Of a DNA stretch of 11,601 bases, positions 6,608-11,601 are shown piece after piece. Under the pieces are notes generated by a model. It ran no database searches. It saw nothing but the letters and a program-made list of their open reading frames with translations, and was not told the DNA's origin. Origin of the DNA: Acetobacteraceae bacterium (GTDB lineage Bacteria; Pseudomonadota; Alphaproteobacteria; Acetobacterales; Acetobacteraceae); NCBI GenBank assembly GCA_030044345.1, contig JASHVY010000304.1, positions 1-11,601 on the forward strand, given 5' to 3'. The position numbers and the translations under genes are program-made. How positions within the stretch are numbered: position 1 is the stretch's first letter; each line of letters starts with the position of its first letter.

Positions 6608-7411
6608 TCAGTCTCGCGGCGGCACGTCCAGCCGGACGGCGATGCCTTCCAGCTCCGGGCTCGGCGCCGGATAGCGCCGCATCACCAGCGGGTCGTGGCC
6701 GGGAATGATATGCGCGGGCGACGGCGCGGCGGCGCGCACGCGGTCGTAGCTTTCCAGCATGTCGGCCACGCTGACGCAGACCGGAAAAGGCCTGCCTGTC
6801 TCGATATTCTCGTAGAAATGCGAGACGTCGGAGGCGAGCACCACCCAGCCGCGCGCCGTGTTGACGCGCACGAACTGCAACCCCGCCGAATGGCCCGGCG
6901 CCGGATGCAGCGTGATGCCGGGCGCAAGCTCCACCATGCCGTTGTACAGCCCCACGCGTCCGCGATAGTTCAACCGCACGATTCCGACCACATCCTCCAC
7001 TTCGTACGGATGCGCCATGTGGCTGTAGCGCATGTGGCGCCCGACGGCGAAATGCAGGTCGGACTCCTGAAGATGGAACTGTGCTGTCGGGAACTTGTGG
7101 AAGCTGCCGACATGGTCGTAGTGCAGATGCGTCAGCACCACGTCCTTCACGTCGGCCGCCACGACACCGAGCAGCGGCAGCGAGTCGACGGGGCAGCGCA
7201 GATAGGTGCGGCGGCGCTGCGCGGCGATCTCTGCGGTGAAGCCGGAATCGACCACCACGACGCGCTCCGGGCCACGGATCAGCCAGACGAAGTAATCCAT
7301 CGGCATCGGTCCGTCATGCGGGTCGCCACCGATGAAATGCTCCGCACGCCGCGCCTCGCGCGTCGCATAGCGCAGGGCGAAAACCTCATAGACGGGCAGA
7401 GGCGCATTCAT
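6608..7411 (-). CDS. N-acyl homoserine lactonase family metallo-beta-lactamase-fold hydrolase
   Basis: This is a 267-aa protein. Metal ligands are visible in THLHYDH (His95, His97, Asp99, His100), APGHSAG (His174), LASDVSH (Asp195) and IPGHDP (His239), the arrangement of AiiA/AttM-type lactonases and 4-pyridoxolactonase. The N-terminal VYEVFALRYATREARR followed by PMDYFVWLIRG is the usual start of this family, and the length is normal. The ATG at 7411 has a strong GGAGGAG 6-7 nt upstream, which decides it over an extension to 7456. No signal peptide is seen, so the protein is cytoplasmic. Set between a CMD-family gene and a PrpD gene, it more likely hydrolyses a lactone intermediate of a catabolic route than a quorum signal, but the family is promiscuous and signal quenching cannot be excluded. 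Confidence 0.9.
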   Translation of the reverse strand: MNAPLPVYEVFALRYATREARRAEHFIGGDPHDGPMPMDYFVWLIRGPERVVVVDSGFTAEIAAQRRRTYLRCPVDSLPLLGVVAADVKDVVLTHLHYDHVGSFHKFPTAQFHLQESDLHFAVGRHMRYSHMAHPYEVEDVVGIVRLNYRGRVGLYNGMVELAPGITLHPAPGHSAGLQFVRVNTARGWVVLASDVSHFYENIETGRPFPVCVSVADMLESYDRVRAAAPSPAHIIPGHDPLVMRRYPAPSPELEGIAVRLDVPPRD

Positions 7412-7568
7412 GTCCGCTCTCCTCCTGCTCCGCCGGTCCGGCTGCCGCCGGAGCAACGGGTTGCATCTTGTCCGTTGTGGCGCAACCGACCGGCATGGTC
7501 ATGTTGTCCTCGGGTCAGGACGAACGGTTGTGCCCGCCCTGCTCCCGACACCCTATTCCCGAACCGCG

Positions 7569-7970
7569 TCAACCGGTGGTCTTCGCCGGCAGTGCACCCT
7601 CCTTCAACAGCACTTCGTGCGCCGCCTTGAAGGCGTCGAGACCGGCGGGGATGCCGCAATAGGCGGTGGCGTGCAGCAGGACCGACTTGATCTCCTCCAC
7701 CGTCACGCCGTTGTTGAGCGCACCCTTCACATGCAGCTTGATCTCGGGCGCGCGGTTGAGCGCCGTCAGCATCGCGAGATTGACGAGGCTGCGCGTCCGG
7801 CGATCGAGCGTCGGATCACCCCATGCCCAGCCCCAAGCCCAGCTCGTCGTCGCACGCTGGAAGGCCATCATGAAATCGTCGGCCCTGGCGATCGAGGCAT
7901 CGACATATTCGGCTCCCAGAACCGCGCGACGGATCGGCAGACCTTTTTCGTAGAGAGATTGATCGGACAT
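7569..7970 (-). CDS. carboxymuconolactone decarboxylase (CMD/PcaC-like) family protein
   Basis: This 133-aa protein is the size of PcaC, gamma-carboxymuconolactone decarboxylase. It carries the family core: RTRSLVNLAMLTAL (58-71), APEIKLHVKGALNNGVTVEE (74-93) and LLHATAYCGIPAGLDAF (98-114). His80, His100 and Cys105 are the conserved polar residues that stand out; the AhpD-type CxxC is absent, favouring a decarboxylase or isomerase-like role over peroxidase activity. The ATG at 7970 has GGGAG 6 nt upstream. It is the first gene of the leftward operon, 158 nt before the lactonase-type gene and divergent from the GntR regulator. In the classical protocatechuate pathway the enzyme works next to a lactone hydrolase, as here, but no other beta-ketoadipate gene is present, so an analogous rather than identical reaction is likely. 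CMD-like proteins are often annotated PcaC without proof. Confidence 0.88.
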   Translation of the reverse strand: MSDQSLYEKGLPIRRAVLGAEYVDASIARADDFMMAFQRATTSWAWGWAWGDPTLDRRTRSLVNLAMLTALNRAPEIKLHVKGALNNGVTVEEIKSVLLHATAYCGIPAGLDAFKAAHEVLLKEGALPAKTTG

Positions 7971-7994
7971 GGGGCACTCCCTTGGATCGGCGGA

Positions 7995-8045
7995 AGCCTA
8001 AGAGAGCCATTGGCGGGCCGTCAATGTGGCAATCAGACGATCTGT
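7995..8045 (-). promoter_or_regulatory. candidate promoter and upstream operator for the CMD operon
   Basis: On the minus strand TTGACG (complement of 8019-8024) is separated by 18 nt from TAGGCT (complement of 7995-8000), giving a leader of only about 20 nt before the ATG at 7970. Nine nt upstream of the -35 lies TCAGACGATCTGT (8033-8045), a CAGA-N3-TCTG palindrome that recurs near the GntR start. Confidence 0.4.
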
Positions 8046-8064
8046 CGATTTCACCATCAAACCG

Positions 8065-8134
8065 TTGCGGTCTGCGCAGCAGCATGGCAAAATTACAGTT
8101 CGAAATGGACGAACGGGACACTCAGATTGTCTGA
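8065..8134 (+). promoter_or_regulatory. candidate GntR promoter with operator overlapping the start codon
   Basis: TTGCGG (8065-8070) and CAAAAT (8088-8093) are 17 nt apart and could form the rightward promoter. Downstream, TCAGATTGTCTGA (8122-8134) is a perfect 5-3-5 palindrome covering the TTG start at 8127. It matches the site at 8033-8045 in inverted orientation at 12 of 13 positions when one bounding base is included (ATCAGACGATCTG versus CAGATTGTCTGAT). Occupancy of both would let the regulator control itself and the divergent operon. Confidence 0.4.
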
Positions 8135-8849
8135 TGCCCCTGCGGTTGATCTTCTCTCCGTGTCCGTCAATTCGTTGCGGGTCGAGCGGCAATCGCTCCG
8201 CCGCCTCGTGGAGGACCGGCTCCGCGCAGCGATCATGGAAGGCGCCTTTCTCCCGGGCAGCCACCTTGCGGACCGTGCGCTCTGCGAACAATTCGGCTGC
8301 AGCCGCAGCATCATCCGCGAGGCGATCCGCCTGCTGGAGGCCGAAGGGCTGGTGACGGTGGTGCCGCATCGCGGCCCGTTCGTGACGTTCCTCACCGCCG
8401 CGGAAGCGGTGCAGATCTACGAGGTGCGTGCGGCCCTCGAGGCGGTGGCCGGCCAGGGCTTCGCAGAACGCGCCTCCGAGGAGGAACGGGCTGCCCTGCG
8501 GCGCGCGTACGAAGAGCTGGCCGGCATGGATGCAACGATCGGGCAGCGGGCGTTGCTGGAGGCGAAACAGGCCTTCTATGACGTGCTGCTGCACGGCTGC
8601 CGCAACGACTATGTCGGCCGCATGCTGGCGCAATTGCTGAACCGCACGACCCGGTTGCGCGCCACCTCACTCTCCAGCCCCGGCCGATTGTCCAGCACCG
8701 TGCTGGAGTTGCGGCGCATTCTGGAGGCGATCGACCAGCGTGACGGCGAGGGTGCCGCCGCCGCCTGCCGCGATCATGTGCGCGCCGCCGCCGCCGGGGA
8801 GCTCGCCGTGCTCCGCGAACGCGCGGTGCAGCCCCTGCGCGACGCATGA
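8127..8849 (+). CDS. GntR-family regulator, FadR/FCD subfamily
   Basis: With a TTG start this is a 240-aa protein; GTG at 8160 is the alternative, but TTG has GGGA about 9 nt upstream and gives the usual length. The winged HTH spans about residues 20-88 (LVEDRLRAAIMEGAFLPG, ADRALCEQFGCSRSIIREAI, LEAEGLVTVVPHRGPFV). The FCD effector domain follows, with IYEVRAALEAVAG (97-109), AFYDVLLHGCRND (149-161) and ACRDHVRAA (213-221). FCD proteins normally bind a metal through Asp and three His. Here His156 and His217 are visible, but the usual EHRAIL motif reads ELRRIL, with Leu for the ligand His, so metal binding may be altered or lost. Regulators of this type sense small organic acids. It is divergent from the CMD operon and upstream of the dehydrogenase/PrpD pair, and probably controls both. 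Confidence 0.88.
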   Translation: MSDAPAVDLLSVSVNSLRVERQSLRRLVEDRLRAAIMEGAFLPGSHLADRALCEQFGCSRSIIREAIRLLEAEGLVTVVPHRGPFVTFLTAAEAVQIYEVRAALEAVAGQGFAERASEEERAALRRAYEELAGMDATIGQRALLEAKQAFYDVLLHGCRNDYVGRMLAQLLNRTTRLRATSLSSPGRLSSTVLELRRILEAIDQRDGEGAAAACRDHVRAAAAGELAVLRERAVQPLRDA

Positions 8850-9161
8850 CGGTCGGGCGTTCATCACGGGGCCAGCCAGGCGCCACGCAAAAGATCGCTC
8901 ACGATCAACGCGTTGCTGTCCCGGCAGGCAAGCGGCCGGAGTTGCCGGGCCGATCGTCGCACCGCACATCCGGCACGCCCGGACACATGGCATCAAAACC
9001 AAGCACCCCCCAAGCATCCCGGAGCGTGACAGTGCTATTTCTGTTATGTCCTTGGGCAGGGAAACGGGCAGCCCGTCCGCCGGCGGAATCGCGGTGCCAT
9101 GCGACCGTCCATGCCGGCTCATGCGCCGCGGCGGCCTTCGTTCAAGAGAGAGGAGAGATGG
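8850..9161. other. 312-nt intergenic leader before the dehydrogenase gene
   Basis: No credible gene lies here; an ATG overlapping the GntR stop (ATGA at 8846) opens a frame without homology features that runs into the dehydrogenase in another phase. The gap contains a GATCG/CGATC hairpin near 8893-8906 and a longer CCCGGCA (8920-8926) / TGCCGGG (8943-8949) stem without a U-run, which could form mRNA structure or attenuate readthrough from the regulator. A strong promoter was not evident, and the TCAGA-N3-TCTGA operator motif does not recur here. Confidence 0.5.
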
Positions 9162-10055
9162 ATGGCGGAGCAGGTTGTCGGTTTCGTGGGCCTCGGCCGG
9201 ATGGGCGGCCCGATGAGCGGCCGCCTCGCCGCTGCGGGCAGCGCGGTACACGTCTTCGACACCAGCGAATCCGCCCTGCGCGCCGCCGTCGCGGCCGGAT
9301 GCATGGCCGCGTCGTCGGCGCGTGATGTCGGCGAGAAGGCCGATATCGTCTTCATCAGCCTGCCCACGCCCGACATCGTGAACAGGGCGGTGCTTGGCGA
9401 GCAGGGGATCGCAGGCGGCTCGCGCGTCAGGATCGTGGTCGATCTCTCAACCACCGGACCGGGCATGGCCGGAAGGGTGGCGAGCGGTCTTGCGGAGAAG
9501 ACCATCGCCTGGGTTGACGCACCGGTCTCCGGCGGCGTCGCGGGCGCGAAGGGCGGCACGCTCGCCGTCATGGTCTCCGGTCCGAAGCCCGCCTATGCGC
9601 TCGCCGAGCCGTTGCTCAAGAATTTTGGCAGGCTGTTCTTCGTCGGCGAGAAGGCCGGTCTGGCGCAGGCCGCGAAACTCGCGAACAACCTGCTCGCCGC
9701 CTCGGCGCTGGTGATCACGTCGGAGGCCGTGGTGATGGGCGTGAAGGCCGGGCTCGACCCGAAGGTGCTGATCGATATCATCAATGTCAGCAGCGGTCGC
9801 AACAGTGCCACGCAGGACAAGTTCCCGCGCGCGATCCTGCCGCGCAGCTTCGATTTCGGCTTCGCGACCGGCCTCTCCTACAAGGATGTCCGGCTCTGCA
9901 TCGACGAGGCGGAGGCGCTCGGCGTGCCCATGGTGGCGGGTGCCGCCGTGCGGGAAATGCTGGCGGTGACGCAGGCGCGCTTCGGCGCGGACTCCGACTT
10001 CACCTCGATCGCCCGCGTGGTGGAGGAATGGGCAGGGGTCGAAATCAAGGGTTGA
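9162..10055 (+). CDS. NAD(P)-dependent beta-hydroxyacid dehydrogenase (3-hydroxyisobutyrate dehydrogenase family)
   Basis: This 297-aa protein has the full signature of the family: N-terminal VGFVGLGRMGGPM (6-18) for NAD(P); SLPTPDIV (66-73); substrate-binding DAPVSGGVAGAKGGTL (119-134); catalytic Lys172 in AAKLANNLL (170-178); and Lys241 in SYKDVRL. Asp33 after the second strand (VFDTSES) favours NAD over NADP. Relatives oxidise 3-hydroxyisobutyrate, L-threonate, 2-(hydroxymethyl)glutarate or reduce tartronate semialdehyde; the exact substrate is open. The ATG at 9162 follows GAGGAG at 6 nt; a nearby ATG at 9158 is out of frame, and the frame extends to 9099 without a ribosome site. It is 31 nt upstream of PrpD copy 2, clearly one transcription unit, so the dehydrogenase probably makes or uses the same hydroxyacid. 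Confidence 0.92.
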   Translation: MAEQVVGFVGLGRMGGPMSGRLAAAGSAVHVFDTSESALRAAVAAGCMAASSARDVGEKADIVFISLPTPDIVNRAVLGEQGIAGGSRVRIVVDLSTTGPGMAGRVASGLAEKTIAWVDAPVSGGVAGAKGGTLAVMVSGPKPAYALAEPLLKNFGRLFFVGEKAGLAQAAKLANNLLAASALVITSEAVVMGVKAGLDPKVLIDIINVSSGRNSATQDKFPRAILPRSFDFGFATGLSYKDVRLCIDEAEALGVPMVAGAAVREMLAVTQARFGADSDFTSIARVVEEWAGVEIKG

Positions 10056-10086
10056 CCATCGGTCGCGCGGATCGGGGAGGATCGAG

Positions 10087-11490
10087 ATGTCGGACGCCAT
10101 GGAGCTTCACGGACAGGATCGGGTTCCGGACAGCGATAAGGTCCCCCCTCCCCTTGCCGCCGCGCTGGCGCGCGCGATCGTCGATGCACGCTCCACGGAT
10201 TTTCCGGCCGCGGTGCAAGAAAAAGCGCGGGCCTGCCTGCTCGATTTCCTCGGCTGCGCGTTCGACTCGCATGCCCTGCCCTGGAGCCGGCAGGCCGCTT
10301 CGCTCGCCGAAGGGAAAGGGCCTTGCACGATCATCGCCTCGCCGGAAGGTGTTTCCCCCGGCGATGCCGCCTTTGCCAACGCGGTCGCGGGGCACGGTCT
10401 GGTGCGTGAGGATATGCACGTAGGCGCCGTCGCGCATCTCGGGGTGGTGGTGCTGCCGGCGCTGCTGGCCCTCGCTGAACGGCGCGAGCGGACGCTGGCT
10501 GCGGTGCTTGACGCGGCGGTGATCGGCTACGAGGTCGGCGCGAAGCTCGGCCGGGCCATTGTGACGCCCGAATTCTCGCGCTTCTTCCGGCCGACCGGCT
10601 TCGTCGGCCCGGCCGCCGCGGCGGCGGCGTGCGCAGTGCTGCTCGGCCTCGACGAGACGGGGATCGAGAGCGCCCTGTCGCTGGCCGCCAACATGGCGTC
10701 GGGGCTGAACGAATGGCCGCATTCCGGCGCGGACGACATGTTCTTCCACCCGGGTGTCGCGACCCGCAACGGACTCACCGCTGCCCGCCTCGCGGAACGC
10801 GGAGCCAGGGGATCGGCCGGCGCGCTGGATGGGCGGGCGGGGCTGCTGACGGCGATGCGGCCGGACAGGAAGGTGCCGCCGGTCCGGCTGTTCGACGGTG
10901 CATCGGAAATCCTCTCGGTGTTCTTCAAGCCGGTGCCGGTCTGCAATTTCGCCCAGACGCCGGCGCTCGCCGCGATGGAGCTTGCCGCCGAGAGACGGAT
11001 CGACCCGCAGGCGATCCGTTCCATCCGCGTGCGCGTCTCGCGTGCGGCCAAGGTCTATCCCGGATGCGACCACGCCGGCCCCTTCGCGCGTATCCTGCAG
11101 GCCAAGATGAGCATCCAGTACGCGGTCGCGAGCGCCCTTCTGGATGGCCGCGTGGACGAAGCAAGCTATGCCGATCTCGGCGATCCGGCGCGCCGGGCGC
11201 TCGCCGAGAAGATCGCGGTCGAGGCCGATGACGCCTACACCGCCGTCTTTCCCCAGCAGCAGAGCGCGGCGGTGGAGATCCGAATGCAGGACGGGTTGAG
11301 CCTGTCGCATGCGCTGGCGGATGTTGTGGCGGCGGACCAGGCCGCGGTGCGTGCGCGGTTCCGCCGCGCGGCGGGCGCCACGGTCGGAGCCGACGCGGCG
11401 CAGAGGATCGAGGCGCTCATCGATGACCCGTCCGGAGAAATCGGTGTGGCCTCGCTGATGGCGCTGACGCGGCGCGGAGAGGCCGCGTGA
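10087..11490 (+). CDS. MmgE/PrpD family protein, copy 2 (divergent active site)
   Basis: This is a 467-aa protein, normal length for the family, with ATG preceded by GGGAGG at 7 nt. The fold motifs are present: KARACLLDFLGCAF (46-59), AVAGHGLVREDMHVG (99-113), HPGVATRNG (221-229), FFKPVPVCNF (279-288) and KMSIQYAVASALLDG (340-354). Lys281 is kept, but the usual glycine-rich His motif (GWHITATCG in copy 1) reads RPTGFVGPA, and the position of the Lys in copy 1's SAAKNVGVGNAAR reads ADDMFFHPGVATR, with Met218 for Lys. It therefore differs from copy 1 in at least two residues thought catalytic and probably acts on a different substrate or by a different mechanism. It is cotranscribed with the dehydrogenase. 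Its stop codon lies inside repeat copy C. Confidence 0.9.
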   Translation: MSDAMELHGQDRVPDSDKVPPPLAAALARAIVDARSTDFPAAVQEKARACLLDFLGCAFDSHALPWSRQAASLAEGKGPCTIIASPEGVSPGDAAFANAVAGHGLVREDMHVGAVAHLGVVVLPALLALAERRERTLAAVLDAAVIGYEVGAKLGRAIVTPEFSRFFRPTGFVGPAAAAAACAVLLGLDETGIESALSLAANMASGLNEWPHSGADDMFFHPGVATRNGLTAARLAERGARGSAGALDGRAGLLTAMRPDRKVPPVRLFDGASEILSVFFKPVPVCNFAQTPALAAMELAAERRIDPQAIRSIRVRVSRAAKVYPGCDHAGPFARILQAKMSIQYAVASALLDGRVDEASYADLGDPARRALAEKIAVEADDAYTAVFPQQQSAAVEIRMQDGLSLSHALADVVAADQAAVRARFRRAAGATVGADAAQRIEALIDDPSGEIGVASLMALTRRGEAA

Positions 11491-11527
11491 TTCACGCCTT
11501 CGGCGTTCCCACCTCCGGCGATCACGC
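11485..11527. repeat. structured repeat copy C between convergent genes
   Basis: Perfect 7-bp arms GCGTGAT (11485-11491) and ATCACGC (11521-11527) enclose an inner hairpin ACGCC-TTC-GGCGT and the cacctccggcg motif shared with copies A and B. The left arm contains the PrpD stop codon, and the right arm ends 1 nt before the stop codon of the minus-strand gene, so it fills the whole convergent gap and could terminate both transcripts. Confidence 0.6.
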
Positions 11528-11528
11528 T

Positions 11529-11601
11529 TTATCCAAGATACTTGTTGATGATGCCAAAGCCTTCGCGCCCGACGGCATCGGGCGTCATCTCGTCGACGAT
11601 C
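11529..11601 (-). CDS. C-terminal end of an unidentified gene, truncated by window edge
   Basis: The minus-strand frame is open from the window end to TAA at 11531-11529 and encodes the last 23 residues, ending GREGFGIINKYLG. A terminal helix of this look is seen in some periplasmic substrate-binding proteins, and a transporter component would suit the catabolic context, but 23 residues do not allow a family call. The gene converges with PrpD copy 2, with only repeat copy C between them. Confidence 0.5.
   Translation of the reverse strand, partial: IVDEMTPDAVGREGFGIINKYLG

Noticed and set aside
5096..7630. Long plus-strand open frames of 366 and 477 codons opposite PrpD copy 1 and the lactonase-type gene
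   Set aside because: They are antisense to two well-supported genes, rich in Arg, His and Gln, without domains.
8920..8949. CCCGGCA/TGCCGGG hairpin as a GntR terminator
   Set aside because: The loop is long (16 nt) and no U-run follows; kept only as a remark on the intergenic region.
8740..9325. Plus-strand frames bridging the GntR gene, the gap and the dehydrogenase
   Set aside because: They overlap both flanking genes in other phases and show no recognisable protein.
10045..11310. Minus-strand 421-codon open frame opposite PrpD copy 2
   Set aside because: It is antisense shadow of a gene with clear family motifs and a good ribosome site.

Overview
The window is GC-rich (clearly above 60% by eye), with strong G/C preference at third codon positions and purine-rich AGGAG-type ribosome sites. 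It reads as an alphaproteobacterial chromosome. Gene content and the intergenic palindromes would suit an Acetobacteraceae or related Rhodospirillales/Hyphomicrobiales genome, but this is an impression and no marker gene proves it. I see no rRNA, tRNA, CRISPR array, insertion sequence or replication gene.

Layout. Positions 1-568 hold the C-terminal part of an XRE-type helix-turn-helix protein (probably an antitoxin) and a small coupled hypothetical gene. Positions 569-1324 have no convincing gene and end in a structured repeat that touches the start codon of a short-chain dehydrogenase resembling 3-hydroxybutyrate dehydrogenase (1325-2125, +). A LacI/GalR-family repressor (2240-3274, -) is convergent with it; the two meet at a strong intrinsic terminator. 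Divergent from the repressor is a hypothetical gene (3488-3928, +), then a metallo-beta-lactamase-fold hydrolase (4039-4917, +) whose leader carries a second copy of the structured repeat.

Positions 5144-11490 look like one catabolic locus built around a FadR-type GntR regulator (8127-8849, +). Leftward from the regulator runs a probable operon: a carboxymuconolactone-decarboxylase-like protein (7970-7569), an AHL-lactonase-type metallohydrolase (7411-6608) and an MmgE/PrpD protein (6502-5144). Rightward lie a 3-hydroxyisobutyrate-dehydrogenase-family oxidoreductase (9162-10055) and a second, divergent MmgE/PrpD protein (10087-11490). The regulator gap contains two near-identical TCAGA-N3-TCTG operator-like palindromes and promoter-like hexamers facing both ways. 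The last 73 bases are the C-terminal end of a convergent minus-strand gene.

How the genes may work together (inference): two lactonase-type hydrolases, a CMD-family enzyme, two PrpD-family hydratase/dehydratase/decarboxylase-like enzymes and a beta-hydroxyacid dehydrogenase are what one would expect for ring-opening and stepwise oxidation of a lactone or a branched hydroxy di- or tricarboxylic acid, induced through the GntR/FCD regulator. The substrate cannot be read from the sequence. The more unusual observations are the structured repeat family with GCGTGAT/ATCACGC ends, a 25-codon ORF coupled to the TTG start of the first PrpD gene, loss of usual active-site residues in the second PrpD protein, and the paired operators.
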